DNA of 5,527 bases. Source: Peptococcaceae bacterium (GTDB lineage: Bacteria > Bacillota > DSM-12270 > Thermacetogeniales > Thermacetogeniaceae). Below the pieces are notes generated by a model. It was not told the DNA's origin. It saw only the letters and a list, made by a program, of their open reading frames with translations, and did not search any database. Positions 1 through 5,474 of the stretch are shown here, in pieces. How positions within the stretch are numbered: position 1 is the stretch's first letter; each line of letters starts with the position of its first letter. The DNA is taken from contig PLQY01000030.1 in assembly GCA_003160265.1 (NCBI GenBank), forward strand, positions 1 to 5,527. The letters run 5' to 3'. The position numbers and the translations under genes were made by a program.

Positions 1-2
1 CC

Positions 3-317
3 GTGCTGGGGAGGAGGATCAGGGCAACCCTGAAGGATTCCCCACCACTGGCTGTCGCTCAGCAGGTGACTGTCGGCATCCGGCCTGAGTATGTCCGGAT
101 GACCGACCGTACTGGTGAAAATGCTATTCCGGGTACAGTTGTCCAGGCTGTTGAAGGGATTGCAGCCATAGCTTACCGCTTTCATGTGCAGGGAGACCCG
201 CCTGCGGGGTATGATTTGGAAGCCAGCCTGTCCAAGGCGGACGCCCATACGATCCCGGGCGGCCGGACCTCTTACCTGTACCTGCCTCCGGAACGGTTGT
301 ATGTGATCAGGGATTGA
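3..317 (+). CDS. ABC transporter ATP-binding protein, C-terminal fragment (TOBE-like domain)
   Basis: This is the last 104 or so codons of a gene whose start lies left of the window; the frame is open to the left edge and ends at a TGA at 315-317. The ATPase core (Walker A, signature motif, Walker B) is therefore not visible. What remains resembles the C-terminal TOBE regulatory domain of MalK/PotA/CysA-type importer ATPases: the motif VGIRPEYVRM near the start of the visible part, then an NAIPG strand entry, and a closing LPPERLYVIRD, equivalent to the usual 'PERL.v' ending. In this family the domain follows the nucleotide-binding domain and modulates transport or senses regulators. The substrate cannot be told from this fragment: sugar, polyamine, iron and oxyanion systems all share this ending. 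Recognition of the family is fairly sure; the transport specificity is unknown. Confidence 0.8.
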   Translation: MLGRRIRATLKDSPPLAVAQQVTVGIRPEYVRMTDRTGENAIPGTVVQAVEGIAAIAYRFHVQGDPPAGYDLEASLSKADAHTIPGGRTSYLYLPPERLYVIRD

Positions 318-448
318 GGCTGGCAGGCGCTATGTTGACCGATATCCTCTGCTCGCCGATTCCTGATCTTACCACTTTGGTCTGGCAGGAGACTTGACAG
401 TTAGTGTCGAAGTAACCATGCGTGTGTCATTAAAGGAAACTTATTTCA
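318..448. other. intergenic spacer, no gene seen
   Basis: No convincing reading frame lies between the ABC ATPase stop and the structured element that follows. An 8-bp direct repeat CTGGCAGG occurs at 320-327 and 382-389. A perfect TTGACA is at 394-399, but the hexamer 17 bp downstream (417-422, CATGCG) is not a credible -10 box, so no promoter is claimed. No hairpin followed by a T-run, which would mark termination of the ABC gene, was found. Confidence 0.5.
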
Positions 449-583
449 GTTGGGGTTTTTAACCCCAGATGGGGTTTGGCTGACCCGATTCAAGGCCCAG
501 TGCCACCTCTCCCAATGAAGCGGGAGTCTGGTGGCGGTCAGCCATCGGGCAACCAGCAAGCTCTTCATTGTTAGCCATTCCAT
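446..583 (-). CDS. candidate 45-residue Trp-rich basic peptide, unrecognised
   Basis: On the minus strand an ATG at 583-581 opens a 45-codon frame ending at 446. It is preceded on that strand by GGGAG about 8 nt upstream, an acceptable Shine-Dalgarno. The same frame extends upstream to a TTG at 667, but that start has no visible ribosome-binding site. The peptide starts MEWLTMKSLLVARWLTATRL, contains five tryptophans (residues 3, 14, 24, 27, 29) and several Arg/Lys residues, and ends TPSGVKNPN. It has no membrane segment or domain that I recognise. Its codons coincide with the hairpin arms described for this region, so the open frame may simply be a by-product of a conserved structured element. 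Gene status is undecided. Confidence 0.25.
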   Translation of the reverse strand: MEWLTMKSLLVARWLTATRLPLHWERWHWALNRVSQTPSGVKNPN

Positions 584-668
584 GCGCTCTTCTCCCTCAC
601 TGGGGATAAACCGGCACATCCTCCCGATGAGTCCAGGGCGCTGAGAGGTCAGTGATTTAAACGCCAAC
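449..668. other. structured intergenic element with nested and alternative inverted repeats
   Basis: This stretch of about 220 bp contains far more self-complementarity than its neighbours. At 451-476 it reads TGGGGTT, TTT, AACCCCA, GA, TGGGGTT, so the central arm can pair with either flank. A 9-bp stem (477-485 with 536-544) encloses a two-part hairpin: GCCACC 502-507 with GGTGGC 530-535, and CTCCC 509-513 with GGGAG 522-526. Two longer-range perfect 7-bp complements also occur: CCCAGTG 496-502 with CACTGGG 598-604, and CATCGGG 543-549 with CCCGATG 623-629. The outer edges are weakly inverted (GTTGGGGTTT at 449-458 against GTTGGCGTTT read on the minus strand from 668). It could be a structured RNA on either strand, a leader of the downstream wall gene, or a small non-autonomous repeat. 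No known riboswitch consensus was recognised and no target-site duplication is evident. Confidence 0.45.
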
Positions 669-696
669 CTATATAGATAATAAAGTTGTCTGCAGT

Positions 697-3093
697 TTGC
701 GTGTGTTTAATATACTGGCCACCATTATTGTCTTGATCTTCTTTGGCCTTATTCCCGGCAAAGCGGCCTGGGCCGCCGGCCTGAAAGATGTCAGAGGCCA
801 TTGGGCTGCTGCGGAGATAGAGAAGTCGGTCTCCATCGGTTACGTGAAGGGCTTTCCCGATGGCGAGTTCAGGCCAAACGCCGGGGTAACCCGGGCCGAG
901 TTCGTGGTGCTGCTGGACAGCGCATATCAAGTGCCGGCCGGAAAGTACGGAAGCGGCCTTGGGGATGTGAGCGACCAGGACTGGTTTGCACAGGATGTGA
1001 AGTCTGCCCTTGCCGACGGGTTTGTGAGCGGCTACCCGGATGGGACCTTCCGGCCGCAGGATGAGGTTAGCCGGCAGGAAGCCGCCTGCATGCTGGACAA
1101 GCTCTTGAAGTTGGGTGGCGCAACAACCTCTGGTTTTTCTGATGCCGGAGATATTGCCAGTTGGGCAAAACCCTCCGTGTCCGATCTGGTGGCCGCGGGA
1201 ATCATGGCCGGCTATCCCGATGGCGCCTTCAGGCCCAGGGAAGTTATCACCCGTGCTGAAGCGGTGGTGATGATCAACAAGGCGCTCGCTTCCCAATCGC
1301 CTACCCCGGTGACTGACCAATTGCAGGTAACGGAGGATGCTGTCAACGTGCGTTCAGGTCCCAGCACGAGTGCGCAAATAATCGGACAGGCGAATTCCGG
1401 GGACATCCTGCAAGCAGAGGCAAAGAATGTCGACGATTGGTACCAGATTGACTATCAAGGAGGGTCCGGCTGGATCGCCGGATGGTATGTTCAGGCCTAT
1501 CAGCCGTCACCGGCATCGGACTCAACATCGAATTCAATGCAAGCAAATTCAATGCAAGCAAATTCAGCGCAGGCATCGAATTCAACGCAAGCAAATTCAG
1601 CGCAGGCATCGAATTCAACGCAAGCAAATTCAACGCAGGCATCGAATTCAACGGCGACCGTCAGCACCTCCTTGGAATCGGACAGGGGCAACCCGGGGGC
1701 ACTGGATGTGCAAGTAAGGCAGGACAACACCGGGACCACGGTAGATATCCAGGGAGCGCCAGATAGCACCTGTCAGAATGTAGAGGAGACAGACCCGCAA
1801 CGCCTGGATGTGACTGTGACTGGAATCACGGTGGTCCGCACCCCGTTAGAGATTGACGTTGGAGAAGGCGGCTTGGACAAGATCATTACCAGCGTTTCGG
1901 ATACATTATATGGAGCCGCGACCGTGGAAATCTCTTTTGATGCGCCCGTCCCGCTCGTCTATAATGCAGCTCCGGGAGGCCCCGGGGAACTCCTGATCAC
2001 CGTGCCGCCGCAGATTTACAAGGTTGAGGCCGCCCCCGTCTCGGACTTCGTGGCGGTCAACCTCTGGGGAACAGCGCCGCTCAATGATCAGACTTCGCAG
2101 GTGAGCGATCCGGCGCCGGGGCTGGCCTTAGATTTTGGCGGCTTCACCCTTAACCCCTCGCTGAAGGCCTGGCAGCAGAAGTTAGATGCCCTAGGCATCG
2201 ACAGTGTCCTGATCAGCCAGTACAACAGCCAGGGCCAGGCTGACGTGGTCAGGCTGGCAGTGTTAGGCACTTTGGATATCGACGCCACATCTGATTCCAG
2301 CGACGGTGGGTGTCAACTCGTCCTGCGTATCTCCACCATAACGGATGATAACACGGTTGCGAATAATAACACGGCTCCGTCCTATGGGTCATCCACATTC
2401 AGTAATGGCTCCTCTTTCTACGGAATGGACCTGGCGACGTATCCAGGCGATGATGTGATGCAGACCTGGTGGAATGACTCACCATTTTATTACACGGGCT
2501 TCTATCTCGGCCCTGCCCCAGAGCACCCGGATGCAAGCTACATGGATAAGCGACAGGTTTTAGTCAGCCAGGGATGGGGATTGCTCCCTGTCTACGTCGG
2601 GCGTCAGGCAAGAAGCAGTTATCTGAGCGCCCAGGCAGGGGCGGGAGATGCGGATGATGCCGCAGGTCTTGCGGCCAGTGCCGGATTTCCTAGCAATACC
2701 GCAATATTTCTTGACGTCGAAACATCCCATTCATTGACCGACGGGTATCTAAGCTACGTCAGCGCCTGGGTGAACGAAATTCAAAACCAGGGGTATGCTG
2801 CCGGGATATACTGCAACACATGCAGCGCCAGCCAGATCAGCAATGCTCTTTCCGGCAATGTCGAGTTTTGGGTAGCCCATTATACCGGCTATAGCCTTCC
2901 GTCATGCATCCCCAGTCCTGCGGACAGTGGGGTATCTTTTGCCCGCGCCTGGCAGTTCGTCGGGGATAGTTATCTGACATACGGCGGCATTTCGCTGGAT
3001 ATTGATTTTGATACCTCTATCTATACCGATCCCTCGACAAAATCCGTAAATATTAAGAAGACAGGGGCAGCCAATGGTTATTTCTCGCTATAG
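697..3093 (+). CDS. SLH-anchored cell-wall protein with SH3b, AMIN-like and DUF1906 (GH25-like) hydrolase domains
   Basis: A 798-residue exported surface protein, probably a wall- or glycan-acting hydrolase held on the S-layer/secondary wall polymer. Residues 1-26 form a signal peptide: an Arg at 2, a hydrophobic core, and an AWA cleavage site after residue 26. Three SLH domains follow (about 29-75, 88-135, 146-195), each with a (F/Y)PDGxFRP motif; the ligand motifs are TRAE 65-68, SRQE 125-128 and TRAE 185-188. An SH3b domain (about 210-268, with VNVRSGPS at 216-223) precedes a repetitive linker (about 275-320). Residues 333-440 and 443-546 look like two AMIN-type beta modules (moderate confidence). 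Residues 573-775 match the DUF1906/Rv2525c glycoside-hydrolase-like domain, with acidic residues at likely active-site strands: D578 (YGMDLA), D673 and E675 (FLDVE), D768 and D770 (LDID), plus W752-Q753. TTG 697 is preferred because it keeps Arg2; GTG 703 is possible. Neither has a good Shine-Dalgarno. The exact substrate is unknown. Confidence 0.9.
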   Translation: MRVFNILATIIVLIFFGLIPGKAAWAAGLKDVRGHWAAAEIEKSVSIGYVKGFPDGEFRPNAGVTRAEFVVLLDSAYQVPAGKYGSGLGDVSDQDWFAQDVKSALADGFVSGYPDGTFRPQDEVSRQEAACMLDKLLKLGGATTSGFSDAGDIASWAKPSVSDLVAAGIMAGYPDGAFRPREVITRAEAVVMINKALASQSPTPVTDQLQVTEDAVNVRSGPSTSAQIIGQANSGDILQAEAKNVDDWYQIDYQGGSGWIAGWYVQAYQPSPASDSTSNSMQANSMQANSAQASNSTQANSAQASNSTQANSTQASNSTATVSTSLESDRGNPGALDVQVRQDNTGTTVDIQGAPDSTCQNVEETDPQRLDVTVTGITVVRTPLEIDVGEGGLDKIITSVSDTLYGAATVEISFDAPVPLVYNAAPGGPGELLITVPPQIYKVEAAPVSDFVAVNLWGTAPLNDQTSQVSDPAPGLALDFGGFTLNPSLKAWQQKLDALGIDSVLISQYNSQGQADVVRLAVLGTLDIDATSDSSDGGCQLVLRISTITDDNTVANNNTAPSYGSSTFSNGSSFYGMDLATYPGDDVMQTWWNDSPFYYTGFYLGPAPEHPDASYMDKRQVLVSQGWGLLPVYVGRQARSSYLSAQAGAGDADDAAGLAASAGFPSNTAIFLDVETSHSLTDGYLSYVSAWVNEIQNQGYAAGIYCNTCSASQISNALSGNVEFWVAHYTGYSLPSCIPSPADSGVSFARAWQFVGDSYLTYGGISLDIDFDTSIYTDPSTKSVNIKKTGAANGYFSL
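1531..1653 (+). repeat. in-frame 15-bp tandem repeat encoding the NS(M/A/T)QA linker
   Basis: Seven full copies of a 15-bp unit of the type AATTCAxxGCAxGCA start at 1531, 1546, 1561, 1579, 1594, 1612 and 1627, with a partial copy at 1645-1653. Single TCG (Ser) codons are inserted at 1576-1578, 1609-1611 and 1642-1644, giving a 33-bp higher-order period. The first two units are identical. The units encode NSMQA, NSAQA or NSTQA, a hydrophilic, flexible, probably glycosylatable linker between the SH3b and AMIN-like parts. Unit and insert lengths are multiples of three, so copy-number change would not break the frame. The repeat also holds several other frames open, which are shadows. Confidence 0.9.
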
Positions 3094-3112
3094 GGGAGGG
3101 TGAACATCCCCT
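3092..3112 (+). terminator. weak hairpin overlapping the stop of the SLH gene
   Basis: AGGGGA at 3092-3097 pairs perfectly with TCCCCT at 3107-3112, leaving a 9-nt loop. Only a short pyrimidine stretch (TTTCGTCCT) follows rather than a proper T-run, and the stem begins within the TAG stop codon. It may weakly attenuate transcription between the wall-protein gene and the next cluster, but it is not a textbook intrinsic terminator. Confidence 0.25.
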
Positions 3113-3179
3113 TTCGTCCTATCACACGAGGGAATAGGTTTTCAGAGGCGAGGAATTATAAAACCGGAGGTGTTGCTCC

Positions 3180-3254
3180 ATGCTTGACAAAAAAGACGAG
3201 GAGCCAGGCGCCTCGCCAATTACCTGCGGGCTTGTGTCGAGGAGATGCGGATGA
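3180..3254 (+). CDS. short 24-codon frame with Shine-Dalgarno, leader peptide or broken gene start
   Basis: An ATG at 3180 is preceded by GGAGG at 3166-3170 with 9-nt spacing, the best ribosome-binding site in this gap. The frame reads MLDKKDEEPGASPITCGL and onward for 24 residues and stops at TGA 3252-3254. It contains an A6 run (3189-3194, codons AAA AAA). Slipping back one base there enters the downstream frame, which stays open to 3373 and would give a fusion of about 64 residues. The stop overlaps an ATG at 3251 (ATGA), suggesting coupling if the two frames are separate. It may be a leader peptide, the front half of a gene with a one-base deletion, or a programmed -1 frameshift product. 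No family was recognised. Confidence 0.35.
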   Translation: MLDKKDEEPGASPITCGLVSRRCG

Positions 3255-3373
3255 TGACCAGGGGACCAGGCAAGACGGCGTTGCGGAACGTTTCTCGCGA
3301 CGACCTGTTCGCAATAGATGAGAAGTCCGCTAAAATAGCGAACACACCACTCCATTTTCAATCACCGCAATGA
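3251..3373 (+). CDS. small 40-residue protein upstream of and overlapping the debranching gene, unrecognised
   Basis: ATG 3251 is preceded by AGGAG at 3240-3244 (6-nt spacing); ATG 3245 and 3254 lie in the same frame. The 40-residue product includes ALRNVSRDDLFAIDEKSAKI, with charged and hydrophobic spacing that looks like real protein rather than chance sequence. Upstream the frame stays open to 3188 and reads RRLANYLRACVEEMRMM, also protein-like and helix-prone, which favours a longer original product entered by a frameshift near 3189-3194. The TGA stop at 3371-3373 overlaps the ATG of the debranching enzyme at 3370 (ATGA), the usual arrangement for translational coupling in an operon. No domain was recognised and function is unknown. 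Confidence 0.45.
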   Translation: MMTRGPGKTALRNVSRDDLFAIDEKSAKIANTPLHFQSPQ

Positions 3374-5343
3374 TGAACCTCAGTTTCGGGAAAAGCGAAC
3401 TGGGCCCTGAGATTGGACCAACCAGGGAGTGGTTGTTGACCAACGGCCTGGGGGGCTTCGCCTCGTCCACCATCATCGGCCTCAACACCCGCCGTTATCA
3501 CGGACTGCTGGTGGCATCCCTGCATCCCCCGGTTGACCGGAGGTTGCTGGTGGCCAAGCTGGACGAGGATCTTTTCATCGAGGGAACGAGGTACACCCTG
3601 GCGACCAACCAGGTACAGGACGGCTATTACGCCCAGGACGGCTACCGGTTATTACAGCGCTTCCAGCGGCAACCCTTTCCGGCTTATACCTACCAGATCG
3701 AGGACCTGTTCCTGATCAAGCGGATCTTCATGGTCTACGGCCACAATACCACGGTCATCCACTATCGGATAGTCAACGAATCCCGGCGCCCGGTGACCCT
3801 GCATATCTTTCCACTGGTCAACTGCCGGGATTTTCACGATGCCATTTTAGAGAACGGCTGGCCGTTCGACCAGAGGACCCAGGACCACCAGGTGGAGATC
3901 GAGCCATTTTCCGGAGCGCCGCACATCTTTCTCGCCAGTGACCGGGGGCGCTACACCAGGGGGCCTGCCTGGTACCGGGGGATGCACTACCGGGTGGAGC
4001 GGCAGCGCGGCCTGCCCTGTCACGAAGACCATTTTATGCCAGGTCACTTCATTGTGCAATGTGACGCCAGCGAAGATCTCACCATGATCGTTTCTGCGGA
4101 GCCGATCTCGCCGGTCTCCTATGAGGAAATAGAGAAAGAGGCCGTGGAGCGCCAGGCGGGCCTGCTTTCAACTGCCGGCTGCCAGGATGAGTTTGCCCGG
4201 CAGTTGGTGTTGGCGGCAGACGATTTCCTGGTCTGGCGGGAGTCCACCGGGAAGCGGACGATCATCGCCGGCTACCCCTGGTTCAACGACTGGGGACGGG
4301 ATGCCATGATCGCCCTGCCGGGGCTGACCCTGTGCACCGGACGCCACGCCGAGGCCAGGGAGATCCTGGCCACCTTCGCCGCCTACGCCAGGGACGGCCT
4401 GATCCCCAACATGTTCCAGGATGCCGGTGGAGAGCCGTTCTACAACACGGTGGATGCTCCGCTGTGGTTTTTCTACGCTGTTCAGAAACTGCTGCAGTAT
4501 ACCTCTGACTACGCATTCGTAAAGGATCGCCTGTATCCTACCATGAAGGAGATCATCGAACACTACCGGCTGGGGACGCACTTTCAGATCCGGATGGCTG
4601 GGGATGGACTGGTGGAGGCCGGGGGGCCCGGCTTGCAACTGACCTGGATGGATGCCAAGGTGGGCGACTGGGTGGTCACGCCCAGGGACGGGAAGCCGGT
4701 TGAGGTCAACGCCCTCTGGTACAACGCCCTCATGTTTATGAACGAACTGTCCACTGCCTTGGGCGAGCCGGACTTGTACGGCAGGCTGGCGGAACAGGCG
4801 CAGGCCAGTTTCAGGGTAGTTTTCTGGAACGAGGCGGCCCGGTGCCTCTATGACGTGGTGGATGGCGCCCACAGGGACGCTAGGCTCCGGCCGAACCAGA
4901 TTCTCGCCGTCAGCCTTCCGTACGGTCCCCTGTCCCGGGCGCAGGCGCGTGCCGTGGTGCAGAAGGTCTGGCGGGACCTGTACACAGCCTTCGGCTTGCG
5001 CAGTCTCAGCCCCTCCGATCCAGAGTTCAAGGGGCGCTATCTCGGCAACCAACTGGAACGGGACGCCGCCTACCACCAGGGCACGGTCTGGAGTTGGTTG
5101 ATCGGGCACTTCATCACCGCCTACCGCAGGGTCAATGATCGCTCGCCAGCTAGCCTGGAGACGGCATGCCGGATGCTGGCGCCCTTCAGGGACCACCTGC
5201 GCGACCACGGGGTCGGTTCGGTGTCGGAGGTCTTCGACGGTGAGCAGCCCTTCACGCCGAGGGGTTGCTTTGCCCAGGCCTGGGGAGTGGCCGAGGTGCT
5301 GCGGTGCTGGACGGAAGAGTTGCGTGAACCGCCCATCCCGTAA
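3370..5343 (+). CDS. amylo-alpha-1,6-glucosidase / glycogen debranching enzyme (GH133 type)
   Basis: A 657-residue cytoplasmic enzyme that hydrolyses alpha-1,6 branch points left in glycogen or related alpha-glucans. It is the usual length for the bacterial/archaeal form, which lacks the separate GH13 transferase part of eukaryotic debranching enzymes. The N-terminal domain (about 15-245) shows the family signature WLLTNGLGGF at 21-30, then TRRYHGLLVA at 40-49. The C-terminal (alpha/alpha)6 barrel domain (about 275-648) contains GYPWFNDWGRDAMIALPGL (301-319), NTVDAPLWF (359-367), TWMDAK (425-430), PVEVNALWYNAL (443-454), HQGTVWSWLIG (569-579) and SEVFDGE (619-625), followed by PRGCFAQAWGVAE (630-642). 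By analogy with eukaryotic enzymes, D428 and E620 are the likely catalytic pair; this is inferred. ATG 3370 gives the ATGA overlap with the preceding small frame; ATG 3373 is an alternative. No Shine-Dalgarno precedes either, so translation probably depends on coupling. The frame is intact. Confidence 0.95.
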   Translation: MMNLSFGKSELGPEIGPTREWLLTNGLGGFASSTIIGLNTRRYHGLLVASLHPPVDRRLLVAKLDEDLFIEGTRYTLATNQVQDGYYAQDGYRLLQRFQRQPFPAYTYQIEDLFLIKRIFMVYGHNTTVIHYRIVNESRRPVTLHIFPLVNCRDFHDAILENGWPFDQRTQDHQVEIEPFSGAPHIFLASDRGRYTRGPAWYRGMHYRVERQRGLPCHEDHFMPGHFIVQCDASEDLTMIVSAEPISPVSYEEIEKEAVERQAGLLSTAGCQDEFARQLVLAADDFLVWRESTGKRTIIAGYPWFNDWGRDAMIALPGLTLCTGRHAEAREILATFAAYARDGLIPNMFQDAGGEPFYNTVDAPLWFFYAVQKLLQYTSDYAFVKDRLYPTMKEIIEHYRLGTHFQIRMAGDGLVEAGGPGLQLTWMDAKVGDWVVTPRDGKPVEVNALWYNALMFMNELSTALGEPDLYGRLAEQAQASFRVVFWNEAARCLYDVVDGAHRDARLRPNQILAVSLPYGPLSRAQARAVVQKVWRDLYTAFGLRSLSPSDPEFKGRYLGNQLERDAAYHQGTVWSWLIGHFITAYRRVNDRSPASLETACRMLAPFRDHLRDHGVGSVSEVFDGEQPFTPRGCFAQAWGVAEVLRCWTEELREPPIP

Positions 5344-5474
5344 CGCGACGCTACCGGTACCGCCATCAGAGCGCGGTAAACTACGATAGGGCTGAGGGCG
5401 GCGCGAATCAGCCAGGTACTAAGTTATTTTTCGATATAGGGGAGTCTTTCAGGTAGATATAGAAGGAATTAACG
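5344..5474 (+). other. intergenic gap with two weak hairpins
   Basis: Fifteen bases after the debranching-enzyme stop, TACCGC 5358-5363 can pair with GCGGTA 5373-5378 (9-nt loop). GGCTGA 5390-5395 can pair with TCAGCC 5408-5413 (12-nt loop). The only T-run, T5 at 5427-5431, is about 13 nt beyond the second stem, too far for a standard intrinsic terminator. The gap becomes AT-rich after 5415, consistent with a promoter region for the next gene, but no -35/-10 pair stands out. Confidence 0.35.

Noticed and set aside
394..422. Promoter with perfect TTGACA
   Set aside because: No acceptable -10 hexamer at 16-19 bp spacing.
625..652. Hammerhead-like core (CGATGAGTCC)
   Set aside because: The required downstream GAAA core and closing stem are absent.
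449..696. Known riboswitch or T-box leader for the wall-protein gene
   Set aside because: I found no T-box GGTGG-ACCGCG motif, no cobalamin or c-di-GMP-I core, and no c-di-AMP consensus on either strand.
649..1320. Minus-strand 223-codon open frame opposite the SLH region
   Set aside because: It lies entirely antisense to well-supported SLH and SH3b coding sequence, has no domain signature, and is explained by GC-rich codon structure.
1531..1653. CRISPR-like array
   Set aside because: The units are directly adjacent 15-mers without unique spacers and encode the protein linker in frame.
1343..1769. Several short frames on both strands with repetitive translations
   Set aside because: They are by-products of the 15-bp repeat, which contains no stop codon in several frames.
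3157..3162. TATAAA as a -10 box for the small frames
   Set aside because: No -35 match upstream, and the resulting start site would fall inside the Shine-Dalgarno of ATG 3180. It would remain compatible only with initiation at 3251.
3100..3321. GTG-started 73-codon + frame after the SLH gene, with a purine-rich AGGGGAGG just upstream
   Set aside because: Its composition is Arg/Gln-rich and not protein-like, and the overlapping frames at 3180-3373 have better ribosome-binding sites and an ATGA junction. The GGGGAGGG may instead be part of a hairpin.
3122..3361. Minus-strand 79-codon open frame in the gap before the debranching gene
   Set aside because: No convincing start context or recognisable content; it is antisense to the better-supported small + strand frames.
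4168..5208. Minus-strand 346-codon open frame
   Set aside because: Antisense shadow of the debranching enzyme, whose catalytic motifs run through the whole interval on the + strand.
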